64,000 nt of DNA from Chenopodium formosanum (GCA_024500155.1 CM044865.1:30955501-31019500); one strand, 5' to 3'; numbered from the stretch's first letter, positions 30,901-43,530 are shown. A program made the numbers and translations. Notes: generated by a model not told the origin, from the sequence alone.

Positions 30901-32046
30901 CTAAAAGTGTATATTCCATCTTTCACATGTGCATGAGCTCTCAACCAGGTTTCATGTCGAGGCACCTCATCGACATGGATCCCTTTTCTCAAAAATTCTT
31001 TAGCTTGACAGTAAAATAAATAATGTTATGACATTCAAAAATTATTTTGCCTAACTAAGTCTCACACAACCTTTACCAATTGAAAAAAAATAAAAGTGTA
31101 TATTGAAACTTACTATCTCGTCTCTGTAATATTGATACCCAAGTCGGCCACCTCGATAGCTTGATGTCTTATGCTTTGACCGTTTTCGACCATTTTCACT
31201 CAGAAACTTTGGATGATAATGGCTCATGGTTAAAATATGCACACATCTTTTTCTTGTATGTAAATAGATTGTATAAAAATAATAATAAAAAAGGCATATG
31301 CACACATCTTTTTCTTGTATGTAAATAGATTGTATAAAAATAATAATAATAAAAAAGGCATATGCTCACAACTTTTTCTTGTATGTAAATAGATTGTATA
31401 AAAATAATAAAAAAAAGGCAACAAACAAATACCTTGAAGTCATCAGAAGTACTCCATGTAACAAATCTGTCCCAAATTGTTTGTGTTATCCAAGGATATT
31501 TCCAACTAGGTGCCCCACTCCTTAACCTTTCAGATTGTTTATGGTACATCCATTTTTTTCTTAGTCTTGTCTTGAATGCTCTCCATCTATTATCTGCTTG
31601 CCTCATGATCCATGCTTTACGCTCTTCTAAAACTATAAAACCTTTCTGCATCATTTACAAATTTATCATCATTGTTGGACACAAATTTTAACTAAGTTTT
31701 TTATAAAAGAAATAATTAGGTACATATATAGATATTTACCTTTATTAAGTCAAAGACTCCATCTTGGGTTGCTTTAGGAACTTCTTTCCAACTTTTATAG
31801 CTGATACATATTTCGCTCCCGAGCAATTACACCAACATATGTGGAAAAGGTATCTTTATGATCCCCGCATGGTATTTTGGTAATTGGATCCCACTCTAAA
31901 GGAATTTTGGTTCCATTTTGAATGGCCTTTCCTACAGCAACAAGTACAGTGCGCCCCCTCTCATCCTCACGCTTATCTCGTTCTGCATCAGAATCGTCTT
32001 CATGTTCATTATTCTCTTCACATATAGCATGTACTCTTTTAGTCAT
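27935..32046 (-). pseudogene. CACTA TNP1-like gene with C-terminal Ulp1 (C48) protease domain, multi-exon, broken
   Basis: Exons run leftward from 32046. N-terminal blocks (31795-32046; 31440-31654, RRAFKT-type helix WRAFKTRLRKKW and YPWI; 31130-31230, ENGRKRSKHKTSSYRGG; 30870-30990) fit plant TNP1/Ptta. A Met/Gln-rich segment follows (30361-30780), then an IPNG/VPWPAHLIFP block (29617-29853). The Ulp1 part has HWTL with WLDSAG (exon near 28740-28846), and RQPIGSKVCGYYVC (28143-28240), i.e. His, Asp, Gln and Cys of the C48 catalytic site, ending in an EIRDTWVTY helix with stop TGA at 27935-27937. Several exon edges are good GT-AG sites. Damage: TAG at 30361-30363, TGA near 29867, a frameshift near 31815. 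The protease residues themselves are intact. A role in SUMO processing is inference. Confidence 0.8.
31241..31422. repeat. Three tandem copies of a 55-66 bp unit in an intron
   Basis: Units start at 31241, 31302 and 31368 (ACACATCTTTTTCTTG or ACAACTTTTTCTTG), each containing GTAAATAGATTGTATAAAAA followed by a variable AAT run. The array lies between two TNP1-like exons. Confidence 0.85.
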
Positions 32047-32293
32047 GATCCTGTAACGATGTAAAATAATATATAAGACTTTTCAAGTGTTGTTACTTTT
32101 AAAGCGACATGAAGATAAAAGAAAGAAATTCTTAAAAATCGGTATATAATTAAGCAAAAATTTATAGGACAGCATAATTCTATTAAAGGAAATATCATAG
32201 GTCATTCACAACACATTTGATCCCTTCATACAAACTATTAGCTAACAAAAAAAAAGCTATGTAATTTGCTTACAAAAAGTATGTGATTTACTG

Positions 32294-32463
32294 TTAATTA
32301 TTTCGACGACGCTTTCTAGAAGTACCCTCCTTATAATTTCCATCAACTTCTATGCCTTCGTCATGATCTTCGCGTACATAAGCTGAAGAATTCTCACAAA
32401 AGTCATCACTGACATCATCAACTTGTACCACCTTGGCAGCAGGGAATTCCTGCAACTCACAAA
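32294..32463 (-). pseudogene. 3' end of another CACTA gene, possibly TNP2
   Basis: An open frame enters from 32463 (QEFPAAKVVQVDD), runs through an acidic stretch and ends in GTSRKRRRNN with TAA at 32294-32296. Its place upstream of TNP1 on the same strand suggests the C-terminus of TNP2, but no transposase core is visible to confirm it. It is cut at the junction with the gag-only leader. Confidence 0.4.
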
Positions 32464-32969
32464 ACTCAATCAGGAAGTAGGATCGAGCAAACAGTGCTAA
32501 AAACTAGTCAAAATTATAACACATATTTCAGGCTCGGTATTGGAAGAACTTGGCGCCAGCAAACAGAGGCCGACGCCAACGATTTGGCTTTGGCGCCTGG
32601 CGACAGAAGATATCGCCTAGCGCCAGAGTCAAATAAGTGGTGCTAGAATCTTTTTTATGACGCTAGTTCCTACATGCCTCAGCAGCTTTCTGTGCTCGAT
32701 AAAATTTTCCAGTTTCGCGCAGCATTATTTCGATCCTAGTTGTGAAAGATATTCCTCAAATTTCCTACGTGTAAAAATCCTATGTTTTAAATCATTACAG
32801 ATGCTCTTTCCAATGAGATCTTTTTTATGCATATGACAATAACTATAATCAAAATTACGCACATGAAATACTTAGAACTTTTCGAGTCTCATCCACTCAT
32901 TCTAAATCATTGCCCAAATAAATTTCAGGAATTAAAATAGAAATCCTCCCCAGTGGAGTCGCTAAAAAC
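32464..32969 (-). other. Leader and PBS of gag-only copy 1
   Basis: The PBS (AGCGACTCCACTGGGGA on the minus strand, 32947-32964, first base changed) lies six bases inside the LTR. The leader carries a cluster of GGCGCC/GGCG words (32545-32640) matching in position, not in sequence, the cluster at 45835-45915 of copy 2. Confidence 0.7.
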
Positions 32970-33550
32970 TGTACGGAATATTTCAAGCATTACCCCAAGC
33001 TTGAACCCCACTTTGATCATACACTAAAGTACGGTGGCGTCCAAAGGGAATGAAGATAGAGCAAAAGAGTCGCCAAAAAGTTTTAGAAACTTGTAAACCG
33101 TTCACAGGGTGAAGGTTACACCCCTTAACAGTCCAAAAGATCGTCAACTCTAATAGGTCTTGAACCATGACTGGTAGTTCGGGGATGAAGTTACAAATTC
33201 AACCTAAAAGAGATTGAACCTGCCCTAATAATAGGCTTCTACTTTATTCTGATCGTATTCATGTGCGCTTTCTGACTAACATGCAATCAATAGGTTAACC
33301 CTAAACCTGTTAAATCGATCTTGGTTGAATATTAATGCACAAATAAACTATTATTGGCGATCACTTGAATTATAATCATAATAACCCTAAACAAAATTAT
33401 TAATTATTTTATTAAGCGTGATTACAAGTACCAATTCCCTATAAACATGCATAAAAGGTGTGATGAAGCAATAACCATAAATATAATCAAGCAACATACT
33501 AATAATCATCAAATTATAATAAAAATAATCAATAAAAATAATCATGAATC

Positions 33551-33612
<62 letters not shown>

Positions 33613-35138
33613 CATGGTAAAGCATAATAATAATAGCAAGATCCTAGGCATGATACTAACAAGATTAATAACAAACCCTAGCATGTCACTAAGCAATAAA
33701 AATCAAGTCTTTAACCCGAACATGATACTAGCATGCTATTAGGAAAGAAAGTAGGAAGTATCGCAGGAATCATAATAAGCATATTTGATATTTTAACCTT
33801 TTCCCTAAACATGATAATAGGAAGATCAAAACACCCTAACATGACAATAGGAATTATAATAATAACCTAGACATGATTTCTATATCATAATAACAATGCA
33901 AACCGTTAAAGAACTTACTTGGATGCCTCGTATCTCTTTCTAATAACAAAATACACACGTTAGTAACTTCAAGGAAAATAATAAAAGTAATTAAATTAAA
34001 TAATTGAAATAGAGATTTGGGACCAAACCATCAGAAATTAAAACCTTTAACTTCTAGGGCGAAGGCAACTTCGAACTTGGCTAGGTGTGTCTAGTGCTAA
34101 TATATGAGGAATTGTTTTTGTAAAAGGGATGGTTTAGAAAGAGAGAGAGAGAATCAAGAAATTTTTTATGAGAGTTGATGATTGAAAAAGGGGAGATATG
34201 GCCTCTATTTATAGAGAAAAAAGAGGGTCGAAGAATAAGAAAAGAATCCGAATTCGAATCAAAAAAACTCGATGGACAACAATTTTTGCGGATTTTGTTT
34301 TTATCATATCTTTTGATCCAGAAGTCCAAATAAGGCATATAATATGTCTTTGGAAATCTCTTGAAGTCTACTTTCCAAACCAATTAGAATCAGATTAAAA
34401 TATTTTGTATATAAAAAGACATGGCAGAAATAGTAGGATGGTATCAGTTTTGGATAGAGTTTCATATTCCATTCATATCTTTTTCGTTATAGCTCATATT
34501 TAATATTATAATATATCATTGAAAATATAATTTCAATATCTATCAAACCATATAAAATTTGGATAAATATTATGAGGTACAAAAATAATAAATAACTGTC
34601 TTTGAATATCTTTATATTCGAATAGAATAAGGAGTAAAAAAAAGGAAAGTTTTTATAAAAGGAAAGTTTTAATTTAACTCAAATTCTTTGATTTTATCTT
34701 TTTAAAAAGTATAATTAAGATATTTTAGAAACTTATATAAACTTCTAATTAATCCTAATTAGTTTAGGAATAGGATTCCTCCACATGATCATTGGGCCGT
34801 AGGTAAAATCCGATTTGAGGCCAGTTTAATATTTTGGCCATAACTTCCTCATTATTCATCGAAAATGGGATTATAATATATCGTTGGAAAGGTATTTTTA
34901 ATCCCAATCCAACTACACTATTATTATATCCATATCATGGACAAAACTAAATTGGAAATCACTTTTTCAAAAATAGGTAAGAAAAGAAATATTTTCAAAA
35001 ACAGAAAGAAAAGATAATTTAAGAAAAACATCCTCATCACTAGACTTTTTCTCACTTTTGCTTTAATCGATAATCAAATGACATGAAAGGTATTCATCAC
35101 TAGGTTTGGTTTTGGGGAGACACAAATGGGTGTCTACA
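32970..35138 (-). repeat. 5' LTR of gag-only copy 1, complete
   Basis: 2169 bp, plus-strand TGTACGGAATA at the left and GGTGTCTACA at the right, ends TG/CA with a TGTA/TACA inverted repeat. TATAAATA on the minus strand is at 34206-34213. It is the longest and best-preserved LTR of this family here. An (AAT)n tract at 33551-33612 adds length. Confidence 0.85.
33551..33612. repeat. (AAT)n microsatellite
   Basis: About 20 uninterrupted AAT/ATA units inside the LTR; the corresponding place in copy 2 (46740-46790) has only a short, imperfect run. Confidence 0.95.
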
Positions 35139-37589
35139 AAGGGATCAACAAGTATTTTAGGCATGCTTTGGCTTGTCCTAACACTTGTTATCCCAAGGTA
35201 AGCATTACCTTGCTAATGGCTTCGAGCCATTCTTGGTTAGATAATCGTCGCATCCAATGCATTTTGACGATGTATCTCTTTTGCCACGGCATGTGAGAAC
35301 TCCTCACTTATACCGATGTGTTCAACCAAAACCATCATGCACACCCGGTGTGACTTACGTTCCTTATAGTAGTAATGGTGCCTCGCTTTGGCGTAGCCCA
35401 CCATTACACTCATTCGGTGTGCAAGTATTGTTTTTGGAAAGGCAAGTTTAACTCAATATTATTAGGGACCTAGGTTTTTAAGTTGGTTGATTTCAGTGAA
35501 CTTAATTAATCATCGCAACATCAAGAAAGCCTAAACATGCATCTAACATATCATTCATATATAAGTACTAGCATAAATATAAAGCATAAGTATAAGATGC
35601 ATATTGGCAACTAGCATGACCCCTTGAAATCTTCAAGTCTTCAAAAGGTCTTCACTTGCAATTTCAAGGGTTCGTCTTCCACGAAACTCCATCTTCAAGA
35701 CTTAACCAAACTATGCAAATACTAGTATTTACGGTTTTGACAAATCAAAATATTAAGGTACAAAAATACTCAACGGTGCGTAGACCGTATTTAGATTTAC
35801 AAAAATACATCACGGCACGTAGTCCATATTTTCTATCCTAATCGGGTCCCAGTAGTTGCCATTTCATAAAACTTGTGAGAGAATATATATTCCATTCATC
35901 CATTCACGTACTATTTGTGAATGGCCCATGCATTTTAGAACAAACAAGTAATAATACATTAAACAAACGCGCGCACTAGTAACTAATCTAGGTGGTTAAT
36001 CCGATTAACTCGCCTAATTAAAACTAGTTTAAGTTGTTTAACCAATTGTGAAAATAATAAATGAAGCTCCTACTAAATTCCGCATCCAACTTAATTAATC
36101 CAATTAATTAAGTCGGTAAACCCAAATATTTGTCAAAACAAATTTTGCCAATGCCGCTCAAAAATCGAGGCCTAGCCTCCAAAATTTATTAAAAAAATTA
36201 AAACCAAATTAGATTAATAAAATAATTAAAACGGCAAAATAAGCAAACACAAAGCCAACCGTACTCAAGTGGTTCACGTACTACATACGTGCCACATGAA
36301 AGTCAAAGTTGTCTAACAACCCTGCACTATACGGCTTGGCGAACGTGCCTTCACCACCCCACGTAGCACTAGCTAGGTGCACCCTAGTAGCGTTTGCTAT
36401 GGGTTACATGGTGCTAGACACAAGGCCACGACTTCTTGCCCTTTTACACCAAAACACCAAGCACATACACGCACTAAACGCTCGCACACCCCACGCACAT
36501 GGCCGCACACATCGAGCATGCCCTTGGCAACCACATGCGGGCTGCTATGCAGCCCGGCTATCCAAAGGAGGCTTTGCCTAGATTTCATACCATAGCCTCG
36601 GGATTTTAATCCCAAATTTCGCGTGACAATTTATTAATTCTAAATTAATTTTAGAACTAATTTTCGTGAGAAAAATTGAAAATTTAAACAAGTCTAACTT
36701 TAAAAAAAATTCATCCAAGTGCATGTAACCAAAATTATTTCCAAGAACCATTCTTTAATAAAATTGATTTAACTTGGTGCAATAAAAATAAGAGGGCAAT
36801 TACTCAGTATCAATTTAATTAATTTAAATTAATCTTGAGTTTTTGACAAAATAAAAGGGAGTTGAAAAATGAACATAAGTTCAATAAAGATTCCAACTTT
36901 AATACTTGTGAATGCTTGAAAAAATTATATCTTCCAATATGAAGATAAACAAATTTCTATCACAAGTTTCAAACTTTATGATTCCAATCAACTAAAAAAT
37001 GATTAAATCAACAAAGTTCAACAAAAATTCATGGAATTTAGTAACTCAAAGTATCAATCACTTAACATAATTAAAGATTGAATATTTAGTACTTGGAAGC
37101 CTCAAAGAATAACAATTTCACACTTAATGCAATTAGTTTTCAATTATGTGAAAAATAAAATTAAGCTTTCAAACACAAATTACCACCAAGTAATCATGCC
37201 TAAAGAGGTTTAAAATTGCATATAAAATATGTATTGAACCAATTACATAACCACCATAAATATGCAGTTAATTTTCAAGGTTAAAAAGACTTAAAATTTT
37301 TCGTCAAAACGAAAAATCCCTCGAAAAGTGCATTTGTGGTTGTTTTTTGGCAAAACACCGAGCCCTAGAAGGATAAAGCCATTTCTAGAACGCCTTTTCC
37401 ACCCAAAATTCACTATTTTTTGGTCAAAATCTTGGTTCGGGGCTGAAGATAGCTCTAATACGAGGTTAAAATAAATTAAACGAGCTACTAATCTAATTAG
37501 CAACTTAATACCAGAAAAACTTAAGCCATAAAAAACACCTTGAAAAATATTATGAATTTTAAAATAAACGAGCGAGGCTCCGATACCGC
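35139..37589 (-). other. Noncoding interior of an LTR element (LARD-like), left end missing
   Basis: Roughly 2.4 kb, A/T-rich, with no ORF I can assign to gag or pol on either strand. Orientation comes from the PBS at its right end (GGTATCGGAGCC on the minus strand, 37576-37587, one or two bases off the initiator tRNA-Met type). A GC-richer patch at 36310-36560 has repeated GCGGGCTGCT-like words. A large noncoding retrotransposon derivative is the best guess. Confidence 0.5.
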
Positions 37590-38868
37590 TGTTGGGGTTT
37601 AGTGAGTCAGACTAACCGCGATAACAAACCCAAATACAAGACCGCACTCGCAATAAATAAAACCATAAACATACTTAAATTAATCACAAGTTTAAGATAA
37701 AACGATTACCTTTGGAGCGTGATTCGCCCAACCAGAAGGGGCTCTTACTTCGAAAGCAAGCCTCGAAATTATGACAGCCTCCAACGATAGTCCACCAACA
37801 ACTCGACCACCGAAAACAGTCCAATGCCTTGGGGTTAGCAAAACCCGACCAAAACCCGAGTAATTAATAAGTTCAAAGGTTTTTACAATGGTGATGCCTT
37901 TTTCAACTCTTACTTAAGTGCTTTTCCTAATACCCCAACTTGGGTATTTATAGGAAAATGCATGAGTGTGAAAAGCTCTCCTATCAATGTGGGAAAATTT
38001 GATTTTCCAATTTTATTTTAAAGCTAAATAAAATTAATAATCAAACTAGTAATAAATCAACAAGTGGCAAACTAATATAAGAGGTTAGGTGAGGACCATT
38101 TGGAGGAGGGGGGACCCTAACTTGCTCCCCACTCTCTCCCTCACCTTGCGCCACTTGGCAACTCCCACTTGGGAACCAAGGCACCCAAGTGGGCTTCCCA
38201 TTTGCTGCTGCCCTTCTCTCGACCCAGCGATCCCCGCAACATAAAATGCGGGCTGCTGCTCGCACTCTCTCGGCCTGCACCCCATGCACTTGCGTGCGGG
38301 CTGCTGCTGCCGAGAGCTGCTGCTAGCATGTCGCGCACCTAGTGCTGGCTGCTAGTTGCTGCATGCTAGCACGCCACGCACTAGGTCCGGGCAGCTAGCC
38401 ACAGCTTCCTAGCAAGCCCTGCACTTGGTGCGGGCTGCTAGCTTGGCTATACCCCCTAGCACTCGGTGTTCCGATGCTAGGGGTATTTTGGTCTTTGTTG
38501 TTTTATTATTATTTTCACGTCTCGTCTTTTACTATTTTTCGACTCGACTTTCGACGTTCAGTTTCGACGCTCTAAGCTCGTTTTACCGACGTCTAAATAT
38601 TAATTACTGGGTTGACTTATTAATTCCTTCCAGATTAATTCGTCCCTTCGGTTCGTTAGTTGCTTGGATGTGATCTGAAGGGTTCAGTCAAAATTAAGCT
38701 GTAATATTAATTATGCATTAATATTACAGATCGGAAGCGGCCTCCACCCAGGCATTCCGATCACTTGACCTTACTGAATATATTAGCTTTCTAATAATTT
38801 TGAACCCACTAACGGAATAGTACACTTGTTCGAAGGACACCATTCCTTTCAATAAATGTCACTCATCA
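37590..38868 (-). repeat. 5' LTR of the LARD-like element
   Basis: 1279 bp, plus-strand TGTTGGGGTTTAG to ATGTCACTCATCA. TATAAATA on the minus strand is at 37944-37951. A GC-rich block of GCGGGCTGCTGC and CTAGCA words (38160-38450) lies upstream of the TATA box. It is embedded in the LTR of gag-only copy 2: GTTAG at 38869-38873 is the expected target duplication, but the partner on the far side is missing. Confidence 0.7.
38699..38729. repeat. Perfect 13-bp inverted repeat
   Basis: CTGTAATATTAAT and ATTAATATTACAG arms around TATGC, inside the LARD-like LTR. It could form a hairpin; no function is apparent. Confidence 0.9.
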
Positions 38869-40151
38869 GTTAGTAATTTCAAGGGAAATAATAAAACAAA
38901 CAATTAAATTAAATAATCGGAAAAATGGTTTGAGACCAAACCCTCAGAAATGTTAAACCTTTCACGTTTACGGCGAAGGCAACTTCGAACTTGACTAGGT
39001 GTTTCTAAAGCTAATGCATGAGGAATTTTGCAAAAGGTAAGGTTTAGAAAAACAAAAGAGAGAAAGAAATCTTGTAGCTTTTAGAGACAGATGATTATTG
39101 TTAATGATTAAAAACGGGGAGATACGATCCCTATTTATCGAAAAAAATAGCACGAAAATCGAAAGAAAAGAGTTCGAGTCCTATTCAAAATAAATAAAAA
39201 AACCTTTTGTTGCCAACGACAAGAGCAACGCCAGACAACAAGCCTCGCCAGGCGACAGGTATCGTCGCCAAGCGACGGAGCTGTCGTGTAGCGATGGGAC
39301 AGCTTTTATGTAGATTTTGTTTTTATCATATATCTTTTGATCCAGAAGTCCAAATAAGTCATATAATATGTCATTGGAAAGATTTTAAATTCTACTTTCC
39401 AACCCAATTAAAATCAGATTAAAATTTTTTGTAGAAAAAAAGATATGAGTGGAAGGGTGTCAGTTTTGGATAGAGTTTCGTATTTCATTCATATCTTTTT
39501 CGTTATACCTCAGAATTAATATTATAATATATAATTGGAAAGATAACTTCAAGATCTATCCAACCATATAAGATTTGGATAAAGTTTATGAGGTACAAAA
39601 ATAATATATGACTTTCTTTGAACATCTTTAAATTCTAATAGAATTAGGATTTTAAAAAATGAAAGTTTTATTCAATTTCAAACTCTTTGAATTTATCTTT
39701 TCAAAAAAGGATAATTAAAATCTTTTAGGAACTCATAGAAGCTTCAAATAAATCCTAATTAGTTTAGGAATACGATTAAACCTTTGGACCCTCCACATGA
39801 TCATTGGGTCGTAGGTAAAATCTGCTTTTAGCGTAGCTTAGTATTTTGGCCATAACTTCCTCATTATTCATCGAAATTGGGCTTATAATATATCGTTGGA
39901 AAGGTATTTTCAAGACCCATCAAACTACACTATTATTGGACCCTTATTACGGAACAAACTAAATTGGAATGCACGTTATTCATAAATAAGGTAAGAAAAG
40001 AAATATTTTCAAAAACGGAAAGAATAGATATTTTAATAAAAACATCCTCATCGCTAGACTTTTCACACTTTCTCTTTTTTCGATAATCAAATGACATGAA
40101 AGGTATTCATCACTAGGTTTGGTTTTGGGAAGACACATTTTGGTGTCTATA
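38869..40151 (-). repeat. 3' LTR of gag-only copy 2, left part missing
   Basis: Aligns with 33950-35138 of copy 1 and ends TGTCTATA where the intact end is TGTCTACA. The minus-strand purine tract AAGTGGGGGTTTC abuts it at 40152-40165. Its TATA box position (near 39132) reads TATTTATC, so is mutated. A GCGACGG/CGTCGCC word cluster is at 39220-39295. Confidence 0.75.
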
Positions 40152-42774
40152 GAAACCCCCACTTTGACTGAGTTTGGAGAAACTTATGTTTCGAAAACAA
40201 AAGTCAAAGTAGTGATAGGGACGGAGAATGATTTAGAACATTCTGAAATCCTAAATTATTCTTGTAACGCCGATACCTGCAAACAAGCGTTAGTTAAAAC
40301 ATATAAGAGAGTTAAGAAACGCGTATCTTGCACCGTCGAGCACACGTCACTGAGGGTAATCGATTTGTTGTTGCATTTGTTGTTGTGATAACCTTCCACA
40401 ACCTAGGGAACGTCGTTTTGCTGTTTTGTTGATGTTCACTCGTCTCTGAAAAAGATCTTCTTTTTTGTTTGACGATCTTCCTCAAGCTAGGGGATACTTC
40501 CTGAAGACTGCTACGCCCGTAACTACCTCAAATTTTAGTGTGATAGTTTTCTACAAGCCAGAGAACATCATTGAAGATTGTTTCGCCCGAAACGATCTTC
40601 TACCGCTTTGTGACCATCTTCCGCATGCCAGGGAACATGATCGAAGATTGCTTCGCCTAAAATGATCTTCTACCGCCTTGTGACCATCTTCCACAAGCTA
40701 GGGAACATGATCGAAGATTACTTCGTCTGAAGCCATCCTTAGTTGTTGCGATAATATTCCGAAGAAAATTACCAAAGATCAACGCCCGTCCATCCTCCAT
40801 ACTCGTTTTAATTTTACTGTTGATGCTTTGGGTGATGACAATCCTCTTTACTTTAGGAAAAATTTTCAACACAATTGTTGAATAAAGTATGACAATCTGA
40901 TTTAGGAAAAGTTGTCAATGCCACGTAACAATTCGTCCTTGGAATTGTTACCACAATGAAGCGACAATCCGTATCTCGGAAATTTCGCCAAAATCCATTT
41001 TTGGGAAAAGTTATCAATGCTTCGTAACAATCTATCATAGAACCTTGCTACGATCAACAACCCACATCTTGGAACATAACTCTTGAAAGAAATAAACCTT
41101 GGAAATTTACTAATGCTATGCGACAATCCTTTTAAGAAAATGTTGCCAAAATTGACAATTCGCGTCTTGGAATTTTGCAAAAAAGAATCGATCGATAATC
41201 CACTTTGAGAAAATTTTCCACTTACTGAAATGAATGAAAATCTACGTTGAGGAACCTTTGCCGAAATATTAAGATGAATAGAGACCTGCGACAATCCTTT
41301 GGGAAATTTTGCCATAGTGAACTATATGTACGACAATCCAATCTCGGAAAACTTTCCAGCGATGACATTCCAAACTTGGAAAAAATTATCAAACAGAGCA
41401 GAAGCACGACAATCCACGCTTGGAAACTTTACCAGAGATGACAATCCAATCTTGGAACAATTGTCGCTTAAAAAGAATGCAAGAAAATCCATAATTGGAA
41501 ATATTGTCTGTTGGGGATGAAAATCCAATCTTAGAAAAATTGTCGTATAAGTGATTGCTTTTGAACCGATGCCTAGGTGCTTGTAATGGGCCAATGCTTA
41601 GGCGCTTAAGCTAAGTGAGACAATCGTCGTCAGGTTAATCACTCACTGCGATTGTAATCGAGCCGACTACTAATCATGTCAATTTGCTTATAGGGGCTAA
41701 TTGGCATACAAAGGAACCCATCAATTAATAAGACCGTCGTCAGGCTGATCGACAATCAAATATGATTGCAATCAAGCTGACTCTAGTTGATTTGCTAAGT
41801 TGTTTGCGTCCTTTAGCTTCTAACCTTTTGTAAAGCTTACCCGTCCGTTTGGGACTTAGTGTACCTGCATTTACATTTTGGAATATAGGACTTTGCTCAT
41901 GTAATTAGGGTTGACGTAAGACTTAGTGTTGCTTGACTCATGAAACTCGATATATACATGACTCGAAATGCAAAAAACCAAAAATTTCCGTCCTTTTTGT
42001 GGAGGGAACCGACTTTCTCTAGAAAACGAAAGATGCAAAAAAAAAGAAAGAAGCAAAGTTTTTAAAGGTGCATGTTGAATGAGCTTAATCCGTTAATGTT
42101 TTCTCTCACAGTGCAAGGAATGTAAAGTCTTAAACTATCCTAGTTGACTCGATAATGAAAGTATTTAGGTAACTTAGGCGCGGAGGCTAAGTACGTCATA
42201 CTTTGTGATGCAATGATGATTATGATTTAGTGATGTTGATATGACAAGGCATGCTTCAGCGTTATGCTAAGACTTCAAGACAAAGGGTTCCTAAGGGAAG
42301 TATCATTTAGTCATGTATCAGTGCAGTGTGTGAAAGTGACACTAAAGCTAGGCTGCAAAGGCTAAGTGTGTGGAAAAATATATTAAAAAGAGTCAAATGG
42401 TGGTGACTCTTAGGCTGGGTAGGCTAATAATGTAGGGATCAAGCCCCAAAGACTAGCTCTACGTGGATAAGGAGGAGCATAGGAAATCCCTTTGATATGA
42501 TCAATTATGAACTTAAATATGAATGCATTTTTATTCCGACTGCACCTTGATGTGAGGTTGCCTACGGATCCATTAGGAATCAGGTCGAACGTAGCTCTAG
42601 TCGAACTTCGCACAAGTATGTGTATACCTCAAAAAGGTCTTTTAAGGGTTGTAATGTGGTTAGGCTAAATTTGAATAAGAAAGGGATAAAGGATCAAGCC
42701 TCTATATAAGCCCCAAGGTGTGCAACCTTGAATTTGAATCCTTGTATTTTTATGCTTGAGGTTTCTCACTTATG

Positions 42775-42815
<41 letters not shown>

Positions 42816-43530
42816 CTCTTTTTTTCTCTTTAGCATTTTTTTATTTTGAACCTTTTTTCATATGTGTGGGCAATCCCGATCATGCGGTCTATCACTCACT
42901 TGGCATTCATGTTTCTCAGGCACGGTACCGAGCACTCGATAAGAGACGCAATCTGAGACGTGTTCATATCAAAGACATGTTCATGTCAAAGACATTAGAA
43001 CACTTGCCCTTTTTTACACTTTTATTGTTTTTGCTATTTTAATATTTTGATTCACTCAAGCTTTTGTTCTTTGAAAATTGCATAAGTTACACACCATCCC
43101 ATCCCAAGGTTAGGTAGATGTGGGTTGGAGAAAGAAAGGTCTATCGTTAGACGAGGCTCAAAGTGGTTTATCAATAAAGGATTGCATATTTGAAAGGGTG
43201 AAAGGTATAACATGGCTACAAGAGGTGCCTCTAATCATGGGTATACCTTATGCTTAGTTCAAAATGGATTTTTTTTTTGGAGCAATGCAATGATCATATG
43301 CAAGGAAATAAATTCTCATTTTATTAAAAGGGAAAAAGAAAAAACCTACAAAGTAAATCTAAGGAAATTGCAGGATGCCTATGCTAGACTTATTGGGGAT
43401 TGGAATAATTAAAAAGAAATAAAAAAAAAGTCATGGAATCTTGTCGTTGAAGCCAACCTTGAGTCTTGTGATTATCATCACCCGGTCTTCTTGGAATTGC
43501 TAGCTAGAGGCAATGGGATCTTGTTTGCTT
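40152..43530 (-). other. Long noncoding 3' part of gag-only copy 2 with diverged tandem arrays
   Basis: Two arrays: units of about 77 bp at 40383-40740 (each with GAACATGATCGAAGATT-like words) and about 40-bp units at 40850-41560 (CGACAATCC ... TTGGAAAATTT). A T35 tract is at 42778-42812. Parts match copy 3 in reverse (for example 42920-42990 with 51030-51110, and 42580-42660 with 51300-51380). No coding sequence seen. Confidence 0.65.

Larger units (their letters stand above)
27200..32463 (-). mobile_element. CACTA (En/Spm) transposon, right end truncated
   Basis: Begins at 27200 with CACTACTACAAAAAAGGGC, a typical CACTA terminus. Subterminal repeats follow (27220-27540). The minus-strand gene is TNP1-like with a Ulp1 protease domain, and the 3' end of another gene lies at 32294-32463. 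No inverted CACTA terminus is found on the right; gag-only leader sequence starts abruptly at about 32464. No TNP2 transposase core is present in the window, so the element is not autonomous. Confidence 0.85.
26684..35138 (-). mobile_element. Gag-only gypsy family (TGTAGACACC LTRs), copy 1, gutted by a CACTA insertion
   Basis: Left LTR piece 26684-27199; right LTR 32970-35138; about 500 bp of leader (32464-32969) with PBS between. The rest of the interior has been replaced by a truncated CACTA element. Outer flanks are AAGAG (left) and AAGGG (right), 4 of 5 matching, so these may be the two ends of one original insertion. No gag remains in this copy; membership follows from LTR and leader identity to copies at 38.9-46.9 and 46.9-53.1 kb. 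Confidence 0.6.

Noticed and set aside
27935..32046. The Ulp1 domain as a host SUMO protease gene.
   Set aside because: It is fused to TNP1-like exons between a CACTA terminus with subterminal repeats and another transposon gene end, and has stops.
36309..36615. Overlapping frames of 70-90 codons on both strands near 36.3-36.6 kb.
   Set aside because: They arise from a local GC-rich, stop-poor patch; His/Ala/Arg-rich products with no domain.
38041..38338. Minus-strand frames of 60-80 codons in the LARD-like LTR.
   Set aside because: Three overlapping frames over the GCTGCT-rich cluster; composition artefact.
38720..38728. TAATATTAC, identical to the geminivirus origin nonanucleotide, in an inverted repeat.
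   Set aside because: In geminiviruses it lies in the loop of a GC-rich stem; here it is in the arm of an A/T hairpin, with no Rep-like gene nearby. Chance in A/T-rich DNA.
42778..42812. T35 tract (and A39 at 50754) as LINE or SINE tails.
   Set aside because: They occur at matching places of two inverted copies of one LTR family, no target duplications or retroposon body next to them.
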